Positions 53,201 through 61,316 of a DNA stretch of 64,000 bases are shown one piece after another. The notes under the pieces were generated by a model. It was not told the DNA's origin and did not search any database. It worked only from the letters and a program-made list of their open reading frames with translations. Location: positions 6,519,501 to 6,583,500 of the forward strand of contig NC_064767.1 in assembly GCF_011397635.1 (NCBI RefSeq), in the 5' to 3' direction. Numbering within the stretch: the first letter of the stretch is position 1; each line of letters begins with the position of its first letter. Origin of the DNA: Epinephelus fuscoguttatus. Taxonomy: Eukaryota; Chordata; Actinopteri; Perciformes; Serranidae. The position numbers were made by a program, and so were the translations under genes.

Positions 53201-56200
53201 TGGGTGTGATGTGGTGAGTGGATGGTGTTCTTGAAATGATGCAGAGCTGCTGAATTCTGTACCAGTTGAAGTTTATGGAGGGTTTTCTGGGAGGCCAAAC
53301 AGAAGGGAATTACAATAGTCAAGTCTGGAGGTACACTAAACTGTGAACCAGAATGGCAGTGGTGTGAGGGGTGAGAGAGGGGCGGAGGCGGTTGATGTTT
53401 CGAAGGTGGAAGTAGGCAGACCGGGTTATGTTGTTAATGTGTGCTGTGAAGGAGAGTGTGCTGTCGAGGATGACACCCAGACTCTTTACCTGAGGGGAAG
53501 GGGAGATGGAGGAGTGGTCGAATGGAATGGTGAAGTTATTGGATTTATTGAGAGTGGATTTAGAGCCAATTATTAACATTTCTGTTTTGTCACTGTTTAA
53601 TTTGAGGAAATTGAATGTGAACCAGGACTTTATTTCAAGGAGACAGTTGGTGAGGGAGGAAGGTGGGAGGATGGAGTCCGGTTTGGAGGAGATGTAGAGC
53701 TGGGTGTCATCCGTAGCAGTGGAACTGTATATTGTGCTTACGGAGGATGTGACCAAGTGGGAGGATGTAAATGATGAAGAGCAGGGGCCCCAGGACTGAG
53801 CCCTGGGCACACCTGTGGTGACTGGGAGGGTGTGTGAATGATTTGAGCTGAATGAACTTAAATACTAGGCCAGAGAGGTATGATTTAAACCAGGTGAGGG
53901 GGGTGTGGGTGATGCCAATAGTGCAAAGTCTGTCCAGGAGGATGGTGTGGGAGATGGTGTCAAAGGCCACACTCAGATCAAGCAGGATGAGTATAGATAA
54001 AAGACCAGAATCAGCAGCAAGGAGATCATTGGTGTTTTTATGATTTTGGGCTGTTTTAGTGGAGGAGAGGGGACGGAAACCAGATTGAAATTGTTCGTAT
54101 AGATCGTTGTGGAGCAGATGAGAGTGAAGTTGATTGGCAACAGTTTTTTCAAGGATTTTGGAAAGAAAAGGAAGATTAGAGATAGGACGGAGGTTATTGA
54201 GGTTGTTGGGGTCAGCACCAGGTTTTTTGAGTGTGGGAGTGACAGCAGCTGTTTTAAGGGGTGAGGGGACAATACCAGTGGTGAGGGAAGAGTGGGTTAT
54301 GTGTGTGATGAGAGGGGCCAGAGAAGAAGCAGCAGCTTTAACAAGAGCCGTTGGAAGGGGGTCCAGTTGACAGGTGGAGGTTTTGGATTTTTTGATGAGA
54401 TCAGCAATTTCAGAGACAGAGGGCAGGGTGAATACTGAGTGACTGAGAAGGGGGAACAGCAGGTAGAAAGGAGGGAATGGTAGCGGGAATGGCGGGAAGA
54501 AGTTGCTGATGGATGTTTGTCAATGTGTCACTCTTGATTCTGGTATCATCATGTTTGACATTTTATGAACCAAATGATTCATATAAAATAAATAAATAAA
54601 TAAATAACCAACTTGTCCCTCTTTGTCCTTCAGCAACTGGTGTTTAACTCCGTCACCAACTGTCTGGGTCCCAGGAAGTTCCTCCACAGTGGGAAGTTGT
54701 TTAAAGCCAAGAGCAGCAAGGAGCTCTACGGCTTCTTGTTCAATGACTTCCTGCTGCTGACACAGGTGATTTCATGCTGCTTCATACACACACTTCACCA
54801 TATTTCAGAGGGAATATTGTAGTTTTTACTCCACTACATTTATGTTACAGCTTACTTTCTAGATAAAGAATTTTAAAAGATTTTAGAAGTCTGATTTTTC
54901 TCTGTCATCATGTGAATGGGGCCATACCAAAAGTTTGAAGTACAGAAGTACTTCACTGTACGTAATATATAGTAGAAACTATAAAACTATTTTTAGATTG
55001 TTGAATGGAATATTTCTTCCACCCCTGGTGACTGTTTTCTAAGCACAGTCTAATCGTCACTGAAACCTTTTACCTCTCTCTAAACCCATCTTTCTCTTTG
55101 TCCCCTCTCACAGGTGACCAAACCTCTGGGCTCGTCAGGCTCGGACAAAGTCTTCTCCTCGAAAACACACCTGCAGTACCGCATGTACAAGACGGTAAGA
55201 CGACAAGCACACTCATTCACAGATGTATGTTCACGCGCTCTGCTTCTGTTTGATCAGGCTCATCAACAGGTCCTTAACTCCTGAAGTAAATATGTTGATT
55301 TTTTTTATCTGTTGTGGTAAATTGCTGAAACTTTGGATACCTGCAGATATTTGTACCATGTTTAAAGTGAAGTATAATTTATTTAGAGTTGACGAACCTG
55401 CCTTAAATGTATCTGTACACTTACTCACGATAACTGAACTTTTCTTGTCTCTTTCAGCCAATCTTTCTAAATGAAGTGTTAGTGAAGCTGCCAACAGACC
55501 CGTCAGGAGATGAACCTCTGTTCCACATCTCTCACATAGACAGAGTTTACACACTCAGAGCCGAGAGTATCAATGAAAGGTAATATGTACGCATGAACAG
55601 ACACGTGCAGTACATGAGGGATGCAATTGGGGTTTTTTACAACCTGTCTTATTTTGTTGTTTTTGCTGTCATTCCTGTCATTTGTGATGATATTTTACAC
55701 ACTGCTGCTGAGGTCTTGAATTTATCTGCTTTATTTAAAATGTCTGCAGTCACTTTAAAAAGCATGTATCTTTGTTTGTGTGTGTTTATGCAGGACGGCG
55801 TGGGTTCAGAAAATCAAGGCAGCTTCAGAGCTCTTCATTGAGACAGAGAAGAAGAAGAGAGAGAAGGCGTATTTAGGTATCTCTCCTTATTATTTTACTC
55901 CATCCTGAATGTTTTGTTTGTATAAAACATTTAAATAGTCAAACTGAAATGAATTTCTCTTTGTCTCAGTGCGTTCTCAGAGGGCTACAGGTATCGGTAG
56001 ACTGATGGTCAACATTGTGGAAGGCATTGAGCTAAAACCCTGTCGCTCCCATGGTACGTTCACACTCCTTTTACTGAAGTTTGAAAGAGAGAAAAGGCTC
56101 ATGTTTCTCCTGCTAAACCAAAAAATGCTTATTAATGCTGTGAGCACCCAGTAAAACCCTTTACTTAGCCTGGGGCCAGTGATGCTCATTATTATTATAA

Positions 56201-57454
56201 TGTTGGATGTAAAATGCTACATTTACCATAAATATACAGTCAATATACCCAAATGTCACCCATAATATAACATACAGTAAATTCTGTTGAGGAAACAAGA
56301 GTGTCTTAACCTGAGACTTCCTATTTAAATCATTTAACTTGTCTGTTTGTGGTTGACTGGTAAAAGAAACAGAGATGTTATACATGTACATACACTATAT
56401 ATAAATATCTTCTTGTCTTTATTTGCAGGAAAAAGTAACCCATACTGTGAGGTAACCATGGGTTCACAGTGCCATATCACAAAAACATTACAGGTATGAC
56501 TGTCGTTACAACATTTACCATCCATTTATCATTTCTGTTTTTATTTTGTGTTGTTATTGTTTGTATATAGTGCTCATAATATTCTCTCATGTCATTTCAT
56601 TCCTTTTTCTCACACATTTGTGCAGCACTGATACATTTGTCACTTACTTTTAGACACAATCCTCATTTTAATAAATGTATGAAGTGCTATATTTTTCTTA
56701 TATCATATATTATATATATTATTATATTCTTATATATTCTTCTTTAAGCCTATTTCATCTTTATTATTAGCTATTTTATTTTGATTTTTATCCATTTATC
56801 CTTATATTTATATTTTTTATCCATTTTATTGTTAGCTATTTTATTTATATTTTTATCCATTTATCTTTATCTTTATATTTATTTATATTTATCCATATTA
56901 TTTTCATTTTCTCTTATTTTATCTTTTTTGCCTATTTCATCTTTATTTTGTATCTAGTCTTTATTTAATGTTTTTATTTTTATATTTTATCTCATTTTAT
57001 TCCTGTTGCAACTTTATAATTTGAAAATATCTTAAGTATTTGTATCAGATCATTCATTTTGCTGCTGTTCTCTCTCTCTCGGCGTAGGACACATTAAATC
57101 CGAAGTGGAACTCCAATTGTCAGTTTTTTATAAAGGACCTGGAACAGGACGTCCTCTGTGTCACTGTGTTTGAACGAGACCAGTTCTCGCCTGACGGTCA
57201 GTCATAATCACACACTGCCTTTTAAAAGATGTTCTCCAGGAGAGATAAATGGCTTTATTTTACAATTCCATCACACACTCTGTCTTCAACTTTCTCCCCC
57301 TCCAGACTTCCTGGGCAGGACAGAGATCCGGTTGGCTGAAATAAAGAAGGACCAGGGCTCTAAAGGACCAATCACGAAGCGGTTGCTACTCCATGAGGTT
57401 CCCACGGGAGAGATCGTTGTCAGGCTGGACCTCCAGCTGTTTGAGGAACCGTAA
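15972..57454 (+). CDS. itsn1: Intersectin-1, long isoform (EH-EH-coiled coil-SH3x5-DH-PH-C2)
   Basis: The protein aligns with vertebrate ITSN1 from MAQFPT to the C2-domain end DLQLFEEP. Forty-one coding exons (without the microexon and candidate cassette exons) join with matching phases; they are given by domain below. The start ATG follows an in-frame stop and matches the family N-terminus. As assembled the frame is 5091 bp (1696 residues). About 61 residues of the DH domain are missing between 51022 and 52295, so an intact protein would be near 1757. It is a cytosolic scaffold of clathrin-mediated endocytosis and a Cdc42 exchange factor. Choosing between the terminal exon at 41485 and the exon at 48627 separates short and long forms. 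Adjacent cryzl1 supports itsn1 rather than itsn2. Confidence 0.93.
17155..18389 (+). CDS. itsn1: itsn1 exons 3-5: EH1 domain
   Basis: Exons are 17155-17247, 17982-18045 and 18229-18389 (about residues 10-115). They encode [25 protein letters not shown] and the EF-hand loop [21 protein letters not shown] domains bind NPF motifs in partners such as epsin and stonin. The calcium-loop acidic residues D, N, D and E are present. Exon 5 continues into a proline-rich segment ([15 protein letters not shown]). Phases 1-1-2-1 join cleanly. Confidence 0.93.
19035..19653 (+). CDS. itsn1: itsn1 exons 6-7: proline-rich inter-EH linker
   Basis: Exons are 19035-19220 and 19575-19653. Exon 6 is extremely proline-rich ([26 protein letters not shown]) and ends [12 protein letters not shown], the counterpart of human VIQPLPAFAHP. 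Exon 7 encodes [15 protein letters not shown], matching the serine-rich KSSSFSRS segment. The linker is more proline-rich than in human and probably disordered. Confidence 0.9.
19970..20467 (+). CDS. itsn1: itsn1 exons 8-10: EH2 domain
   Basis: Exons are 19970-20070, 20168-20231 and 20330-20467 (about residues 204-304). They encode [37 protein letters not shown] and the EF-hand [21 protein letters not shown], all nearly identical to mammalian ITSN1. Exon ends in phases 1, 2 and 2 join without gaps. Confidence 0.95.
20717..25705 (+). CDS. itsn1: itsn1 exons 11-17: KLERQ coiled-coil region
   Basis: Exons are 20717-20811, 22129-22268, 22555-22677, 23023-23172, 24694-24834, 25081-25168 and 25566-25705 (about residues 305-597). 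Charged heptad sequence includes [46 protein letters not shown] and [11 protein letters not shown], and ends DAFNTQLK. In intersectins this region mediates homo- and hetero-oligomerisation, including with Eps15. Exon 11 is an acidic insert (EEAEEEAE) more variable than the rest. The last exon ends in phase 0, where candidate extra exons could enter. Confidence 0.93.
21667..21847. mobile_element. hAT-type MITE with intact 8-bp target duplication
   Basis: A 181-bp element in itsn1 intron 11 is bounded by perfect 11-bp terminal inverted repeats, CAGGGTTGGAA and its complement. It is flanked on both sides by the same 8 bases, ATTGTTGC (21659-21666 and 21848-21855). Length of target duplication and CAGGG ends fit the hAT superfamily. 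It has no coding capacity. Confidence 0.85.
26185..27400. mobile_element. Degenerate inverted-repeat element in itsn1 intron 17
   Basis: The left end has TTTCCACTGCATGGTACGAC and the right end, near 27376-27397, carries the complement GTCGTGCAGTGGAAA. A second related copy lies in opposite orientation at about 42650-42905. Such TTTCCACTGCA-ended repeats look like a nonautonomous DNA transposon family; the boundaries and the continuity of this 1.2-kb unit are uncertain. Confidence 0.4.
28747..28830 (+). CDS. itsn1: Candidate itsn1 cassette exon 17a (84 bp, coiled coil)
   Basis: A long pyrimidine tract and CCAG precede an 84-bp open exon with donor CAG/GTAGAG. It encodes [19 protein letters not shown] after a short cysteine-containing start. 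It is phase 0 at both ends, so it fits exactly between exon 17 (phase 0 end) and exon 18 (phase 0 start). The sequence is a credible coiled coil. Mammalian ITSN1 as I know it has no such segment, so this may be a teleost-specific or alternatively used exon. Confidence 0.5.
30344..30421 (+). CDS. itsn1: Candidate itsn1 cassette exon 17b (78 bp)
   Basis: It follows a TTTCAG acceptor and is open in phase 0 for 26 codons ([21 protein letters not shown] at its end region), with donor AAG/GTCCAC, which is weak. Hydrophobic residues fall in heptad spacing and carry on into candidate exon 17c. Usage needs transcript data. Confidence 0.4.
31567..31683 (+). CDS. itsn1: Candidate itsn1 cassette exon 17c (117 bp)
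   Basis: Acceptor cacaccag is followed by 39 open codons beginning [15 protein letters not shown], and a donor ACA/GTAAAT. It is phase 0 at both ends. The start continues the heptad pattern of candidate exon 17b; the second half is less coiled-coil-like, so an earlier end cannot be excluded. Confidence 0.38.
33603..34166 (+). CDS. itsn1: itsn1 exons 18-19: end of coiled coil and acidic linker
   Basis: Exons are 33603-33739 and 33886-34166 (about residues 598-736). Exon 18 starts [19 protein letters not shown], matching human ELREIHNKQQLQKQK, then has a [12 protein letters not shown] stretch encoded by an AC-rich simple repeat. Exon 19 is rich in E and K and ends [16 protein letters not shown], the counterpart of human KLGRLFHQ. 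Compared with mammals the long ELEKQKEEAQRR-type helix is absent here. The exon joins in phases 2 and 1 are good. Confidence 0.85.
35062..35310 (+). mobile_element. Fragment of non-LTR retrotransposon 3' coding region
   Basis: In itsn1 intron 19 this interval matches the pattern of a very common fish LINE C-terminus: [36 protein letters not shown] and [13 protein letters not shown]. It is degenerate and truncated. Assignment to a particular family (Rex1-like) is a guess. Confidence 0.5.
35413..37675 (+). CDS. itsn1: itsn1 exons 20-22: SH3A domain and microexon
   Basis: Exons are 35413-35576, optional 35989-36003, and 37431-37675 (about residues 737-872). The domain reads [17 protein letters not shown], then GDVIM, then [16 protein letters not shown] and [15 protein letters not shown], carrying the ALYPF, tryptophan and proline positions needed for ligand binding. 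SH3A binds dynamin, CIN85 and SOS1 in mammals. Exon 20 begins with a glutamine run from five CAG codons. Exon 22 ends with the AP2-binding WADF motif in a disordered tail. Confidence 0.93.
35989..36003 (+). CDS. itsn1: 15-nt neuronal-type microexon (VKGEW) in SH3A
   Basis: GTGAAGGGGGAATGG encodes VKGEW and is flanked by an AAG acceptor and a GTAAGT donor. It inserts between VIM and VDESQ exactly where mammalian ITSN1 has its neuron-specific five-residue insertion in the SH3A n-Src loop. Upstream is CTCTCCTCTGCTGTGC, a pyrimidine/UGC context expected for SRRM4-dependent microexons. In mammals the insert changes SH3A partner choice. Confidence 0.88.
37926..38100 (+). CDS. itsn1: itsn1 exon 23: SH3A-SH3B linker
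   Basis: It encodes a disordered linker with [11 protein letters not shown], matching human DNWDAW, and [12 protein letters not shown] then [10 protein letters not shown], nearly identical to human. With WADF in the previous exon this is the AP2-binding region. It runs phase 2 to phase 0. Confidence 0.92.
38283..38643 (+). CDS. itsn1: itsn1 exons 24-25: SH3B domain
   Basis: Exons are 38283-38369 and 38495-38643 (about residues 932-1009). They encode [38 protein letters not shown] and [11 protein letters not shown]. All SH3 signature positions are present; the ALYPW variant is shared with mammals. The following tail, [13 protein letters not shown], is species-variable linker. Confidence 0.93.
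39333..39818 (+). CDS. itsn1: itsn1 exons 26-28: linker and SH3C domain
   Basis: Exons are 39333-39412, 39503-39675 and 39773-39818 (about residues 1009-1109). Exon 26 is a serine/proline linker. Exon 27 is the SH3C domain: [38 protein letters not shown]. Exon 28 encodes [10 protein letters not shown], matching human. In mammals SH3C recruits dynamin and N-WASP. Confidence 0.93.
39999..40561 (+). CDS. itsn1: itsn1 exons 29-30: SH3D domain
   Basis: Exons are 39999-40120 and 40438-40561 (about residues 1109-1191). They encode [54 protein letters not shown] and a threonine/proline linker. Near identity to human over the domain, with the same intron inside the SH3 fold. Confidence 0.94.
40876..41070 (+). 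CDS. itsn1: itsn1 exon 31: SH3E domain and isoform branch point
   Basis: A single exon encodes [39 protein letters not shown] and [11 protein letters not shown]. It ends in phase 1 at GTGAGT. From here splicing goes either to the terminal exon 41485 (short form) or to 48627 (long form). In mammals SH3E can also contact the DH domain and inhibit it. Confidence 0.94.
41211..41248. repeat. (CA)n microsatellite downstream of the SH3E exon
   Basis: About 19 CA units lie 140 bases after the SH3E donor, within the intron spliced to make the short isoform. Confidence 0.95.
41485..41552 (+). CDS. itsn1: itsn1 short-isoform terminal coding exon
   Basis: Acceptor cccttcag precedes 41485. In phase 1 it encodes a 22-residue acidic tail, [16 protein letters not shown] then NLD, and TGA at 41550-41552. 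The downstream sequence is AT-rich with possible poly(A) signals (for example AATAAA near 41958). Confidence 0.7.
42650..42905. mobile_element. Copy of the TTTCCACTGCA-type inverted-repeat element
   Basis: Its reverse complement begins TTTTCACTGCGTCATACAGC and runs through GGCTTTCCATT to GACCCAGATTTTAAAAA order, matching the copy at 26185-26490 in composition and order. It lies in opposite orientation to that copy. Confidence 0.45.
43065..43133. repeat. GTT trinucleotide tract
   Basis: Imperfect GTT repeats with a GTTTT interruption, in the itsn1 intron after the short-form exon. Confidence 0.9.
44374..44428. repeat. (CA)n microsatellite
   Basis: Uninterrupted CA dinucleotides of about 27 units in the same intron. 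Confidence 0.95.
46886..46937. repeat. GAGT tetranucleotide repeat
   Basis: About thirteen near-perfect GAGT/GAGC units on the + strand. Confidence 0.9.
47172..47231. repeat. (CA)n microsatellite
   Basis: About 30 CA units with one CATA interruption. Confidence 0.95.
48627..52378 (+). CDS. itsn1: itsn1 DH (RhoGEF) exons, incomplete
   Basis: Exons are 48627-48748 ([17 protein letters not shown]), 48937-49043 ([18 protein letters not shown]), 49495-49596 ([18 protein letters not shown]), 50941-51022 ([17 protein letters not shown]) and 52295-52378 ([16 protein letters not shown]). Conserved region 1 and the central helices are present. The two exons that should follow FLK, covering the conserved LSSFILKPMQRVTRYPL helix and the segment up to EELCSQ, are not found between 51022 and 52295. 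In that place there is a second copy of the 102-bp exon at 51265-51366. The DH domain catalyses GDP release from Cdc42, and the absent helix is essential to it. Confidence 0.85.
48752..48936. repeat. Duplicated intron segment A (first copy)
   Basis: The segment with CATAAGTGTTCATAAATATT and TTGCATCCCAGATTGTTCTG recurs with small differences at about 50722-50915. Together with segment B it forms two copies of an ordered A-B pair. Confidence 0.85.
49400..49833. repeat. Duplicated exon-containing segment B (first copy)
   Basis: It contains the exon 49495-49596 plus about 237 bases of following intron. It recurs almost identically at about 51190-51613. Similarity stops abruptly at CACTTTACTTTAC in both. 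Confidence 0.9.
49834..50290. repeat. Unclassified fish interspersed repeat with a DR1 motif
   Basis: It begins exactly where copy B ends. It contains short internal similarities (CACTTGGACTCA twice, TCAAGAAGGCCTTGAG) and AGGTCAAAGGTCA. Such segments look like a dispersed nonautonomous element; I cannot name the family. Confidence 0.4.
50588..50721 (+). mobile_element. tRNA-derived SINE
   Basis: It has an A-box-like TAGCTCACCTGGTAGGGTG and a B-box-like GGGTTCAGTTCTGACC at tRNA spacing, followed by CTGCGTGCCATCGCTCC and a CTCTCTCCC tract. This is the usual layout of a teleost tRNA SINE. It abuts duplicated segment A'. Confidence 0.7.
50722..50915. repeat. Duplicated intron segment A' (second copy)
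   Basis: Near-identical to 48752-48936 but followed by the QLNGATL exon instead of the EKEVAMIF exon. Confidence 0.85.
51190..51613. repeat. Duplicated segment B' with second copy of the 102-bp exon
   Basis: The exon copy 51265-51366 is identical in sequence to 49495-49596, with intact AG and GT sites. It is in phase 2. Spliced after the phase-0 exon 50941-51022 it would read GGG CTC TGA, an immediate stop, so it cannot be used in that order. Confidence 0.9.
51637..51700 (-). mobile_element. 3' end of a LINE/SINE-type retroelement
   Basis: On the - strand the segment ends AATAAATAAAGTTCTATC followed by TTATCTTATCT, a typical 3' tail of fish RTE/Rex3-like elements. Only the tail is recognisable. 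Confidence 0.4.
52739..54500 (-). mobile_element. 5'-truncated L2/Maui-like LINE with degraded reverse transcriptase
   Basis: Antisense to itsn1, in the intron between DH and PH exons. The 3' end reads GGCGCCCTTAAATAAAATG then (TAT/ATT)n, as in fish L2 elements with a microsatellite tail. - strand frames carry RT landmarks: [35 protein letters not shown] and [15 protein letters not shown] (53319-53970). The frame shifts just before DDTQLY, so it is dead. The 5' limit is approximate. Confidence 0.85.
54634..55876 (+). CDS. itsn1: itsn1 PH domain exons
   Basis: Exons are 54634-54765, 55114-55194, 55458-55579 and 55794-55876. They encode [85 protein letters not shown] and [19 protein letters not shown]. 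This is the PH domain that follows the RhoGEF module, supporting membrane phosphoinositide binding and DH function. All phases join. Confidence 0.94.
55970..57454 (+). CDS. itsn1: itsn1 C2 domain exons and stop
   Basis: Exons are 55970-56053, 56429-56493, 57088-57196 and 57306-57454. They encode [62 protein letters not shown] and [17 protein letters not shown], ending at TAA 57452-57454. This is the C-terminal C2 domain of the long isoform. Length and end match human ITSN1-L. Confidence 0.95.
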
Positions 57455-59869
57455 AATACCTGGACAGGATCATACTGGACTGGACTGGACCGGACAGGAA
57501 CCAAAAGATATGATGTGGACCTCACAGCTGGGCTGGATTAGACTGGACTGGAAGACTGGATTCTCTTAGTTTGGTCTGGTTCAATTTCTTCCAGGCTGTG
57601 TATGTTTAAGGAGATTGGCACATTTAGCTGAGGGAAAGTATCAGTGTACACACTTTACTTTTTAAATTGAAAGGAAAAACACTGAATATTTAGTTAATTA
57701 GAAACAGCAAGGCCCCGAATCCCAGACCTCTAGGGACCCCAGATTCACATTTGCTTTTTGGTAATTTGATTAATCTCTTCATCTATTATACAATATACAC
57801 TGGGTCCTGCTTTATTTCACCAACTTGGAGCACTGTTCTGTGTCACAATTGAGTTGTAACTCTTGATTGCTTTAGTGTATATTGTGCAATTTACCACAAA
57901 TTTACTGATAAACAGATAATCTTGGCTGGTTGGTCTCTCTGGGACCCCCAACAGGTTGATCCAGCCTTTAGAGTGCGTCACAATAATTTGTGAAAAGAAC
58001 AAAACATTGCAGCTAGCCTCGCTGCTGCGTTTGATTATTTAATTAGACTGGTTTTGTAGAAATCTTAATCATCTTATTTGCAAAGTATCACAGGCATTTA
58101 AAACAATGCTGCAGTCTGAATGCAGACAGCATGGGGCGATGGGACAAATTGTCCATTTTAAGTACAAAACTATTAAAAAATCCTTGCAGCTTTAGTGGTT
58201 TTGCACCACATTTGTTTGAGTCGAGACAGTAAGTAAAGAGCTTATTATCTCAATTTCAGACTACATATCAGCTTTCTGAAATCAGTATTGTACCTAGAAC
58301 TGGAGGTCTGCAGTTTCTTCACATCTTAAATGTCTTAAGTACATCTGCCCGTCCTAAATTTAGTCAAACTGGTCTTAAAAATGTAGCTGTTTTCTAGTTA
58401 GAAATTGTACCAGTTAAGCACTGTACTGTGACAGAAGAACAAGCTGTTCTCATAATGGACTCCACGGAAAATCCAAGTGTCTGTTTTTATTCCAGTCCAG
58501 TCCAGTCTCCGTCTGTCCTCCTTCAGTCTGGTCCAGTCCAGTATTTAGTCCAATCTGGTTCACTTTGATTTTAATCCAGTCCAGTCCTCTTGGAGATCGG
58601 CCGGGTCTTTACAGTTTTCTCTTCCACTGCTTCATCAGACAGTCTGACAGACGCTCCAGTGACAATCCCAGCCCTCCTTCTGAGTCCCAACAAACCCCTG
58701 TGTGTGTTTGTGTGTGCGAGCGTGTGTCCATGAGTGAGTGTGTGAGCGACAGACGGCTGGTGTGAATGACTGTGTGAGTGTCAAGGTGGACAGGCTAATT
58801 AAAGGTACGGCTCATTGTACATTTTTATTTTGTTATTTTTTATGTCAAGTCTTACATCTCTGTCAGAGTGTTTTGATCATCTCTTCAGACTCTCAGCTGC
58901 GAGGGGACTGCATGTAAAGGGACCTTGCTATTTTGAATTCTAGTGTGTTTTGACCTTCACTGAACACTTGCCACGATATCACAGAAAAAGCTAAATATGT
59001 ACAGGTTTAATGAGAAATGCTAATGATGCTAATAAGCTGAAATTTATAGAAAGATTTTACCCCATTATATGACAAGTGTCCAGTGTAAATTATATCAAGA
59101 TGTCCCTTTCACATGTATCAGTTATGACGATGCTGATGATGATATGGCTGAATGAGAGGCACACGGGGAACAGGTGCGACAGCTAATTTAAGCTGAGGTA
59201 CTGTAAAGAAGAATGTCTTAATTTCCTTGTTTCTGTGATGCACACGGGGGTCGTAGTTTTAGGTGATTCTTGTCAAACCTCTGTTGTTATGTTGCTGCTG
59301 TGTGGAGCTGTCACAGTGGCCGTCACTATGCAGGGGAGGACAAACCCTGAAAGAGTCGCGGGGCCCAGAGCTGGATAGGGGCCCCAAGAACATGCTAGGT
59401 ACTACAGACACGTATTTTATAGGTACAGCCTTTTAGACCATTTCCACACTCTAACCCTGAGGAAGCTCAGTGTAAAACAAAATAATTTTACTGTGCGTCG
59501 GCACTCCCAGCACTTTTAAAACACAAACACTGTTGCGGATATTAGAGCAGAGCAGGATACGACTGACCAGTGTTACACAGTGGCCATTTTGAATAGTCAA
59601 AGAAGGAAACTAGATAAAACTTAACATATAAAATTGTTCATGAATATACTGTATGTTTCTTTTATTTAATGGTTCAGTAGTCTAAGCACTGTACTTGTAA
59701 GCAAACATTACGCAAATAAAGGGAAGTAGTGTATTTGTTGGGGACTATTTTCAGCAGCAGATTGATTCACATTTGGTGTTCTAGTGAGTATTTGGGGCAG
59801 GCGGTGTATGACTGTTTACACTTGGTTTTAAAATGTGTCTTGGGCAGTCAGATCACAAATGCACAGTGC

Positions 59870-60110
59870 GGGATGCAACTGTAAACCGCAGACTAAAAAT
59901 TTTGGACGTAGCTACTATTATGTCATCCATTGGTTTATGGACTCCCGATTTGAAGCTTCAAGTTCGGCATTACGGATGTCACCATTTTGTTTTTTTGGAG
60001 CCAGAAGTGACCACATTTAGGCAAGAAGCTGGGGCAGTGGTGGAGCGAGGGATGGCGCCCTGAGCAGCTGCTCAGTTTGCTTATGCGCCAGGCCGGCTCT
60101 GTCGGCAGGA
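59870..60110. repeat. Interspersed-repeat fragment
   Basis: Sequence of the type TTGGTTTATGGACTCCCGAT, then GGAGCCAGAAGTGACCA, recalls a widely dispersed fish repeat. Family unknown. Confidence 0.35.
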
Positions 60111-61310
60111 TTGAAATCTCCACACAAGTGGAGATGCTTGAAAAAGACACAGATGTGAACAGCGATGTGTGACAGCTGTCCAGGTGTGTTCAGATAATAG
60201 ACACACATTTTAAAACCGAGTGTAAACAGGGTCTATGCTGAATTGAGTCAAAATAAACCACAGTATGTGTTCATGGTAATGAAGGAGTATGTCACAGAGT
60301 GGTCATCGAGTTTCTGGACAACAGTGGATAGAAATAAGATATATACACAGACATATTAGTAGAATCAAGGAAAAATAGCACATCATCAGCCTCATCCTTT
60401 AAAGCTTTTTTATTTTTGCTTTAGTACATTAAACTTAAGGTAACCAATTATGAGAATAGAAGCTATAATGGCTGCTTAAAAGCAGCAAGGACATTGGCTA
60501 GCTAGAGAGCTATTTAAAAAAAACTTCTGGTGCCTTTACATGGGGCTGTGTCAGCTTGTTCATGAGAAGGTGCCAAATAAAAGGCTGCACAAGTTGTGAT
60601 AAAAGCTGACATGTCTTTAAAAAATAGTGTAGTGGAATTGTCACCTGTCATGTTCTTGTTCTTTTACAAAAGGGCAGCAAAGATGAGGCATCAACAAATT
60701 TAACCTCTTAATTTTGAAGCATATCATTCACTTGATTTCCTTTGATGAAAACACAACTCAGGAGTTACTTTGAAGGCAGCGTTAATCTTTCCCACCATGA
60801 GTATTCAAAATGGCCGCTGCATTAGATAACATTGCCAGTGCATTTGTTAAGCAGAGCTGTAATTCGTTAGTTAGCTAGCTACTTGGCCAGTTAGTGAACT
60901 TAGTTAGTCATTTCAATTGTATGCCAAGGTTACTGAATTACCACTGAGACAACCAATAGTTACCTTAGTGACCAGCCACTGTCCAATCAGAAGTCAGCGA
61001 GGCTCAGCCAGTGGCAGCAGCTCGACTGTGGAGGAAGAATGTTTGTGTTTCCCCAGACTGATGATGATGATGATTAGGAATGATGATGAATTTGTCTTAC
61101 ATCCCTGTCAACCCCCTCCCCTTCCTCCTCTCCACACTGTACTGAAACTAATCCAGTTTGAACCCGTTCTTACTGTCGACCTTCCAGGTTGTGTATAATA
61201 CTACTGCTATCTGAGAGTTAATATATGAGTGCTACGGGGGGCGATAGAGACAGCCTGCTGTTAATTATCACTGTAGAAGATGATGTACGTTGTTGTCTTT
61301 CAATGTTCAG

Positions 61311-61316
61311 AATAAA
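61311..61316 (+). terminator. itsn1: AATAAA, candidate distal poly(A) signal of itsn1
   Basis: The hexamer AATAAA sits in CAATGTTCAGAATAAACTTC after the long stretch without exons and before the fold-back repeat. It is a candidate only, as AATAAA also occurs elsewhere in this AT-rich DNA. Confidence 0.4.

Noticed and set aside
53319-53970. Open frames with reverse-transcriptase motifs as host genes
   Set aside because: They are parts of one frame-shifted L2-like LINE.
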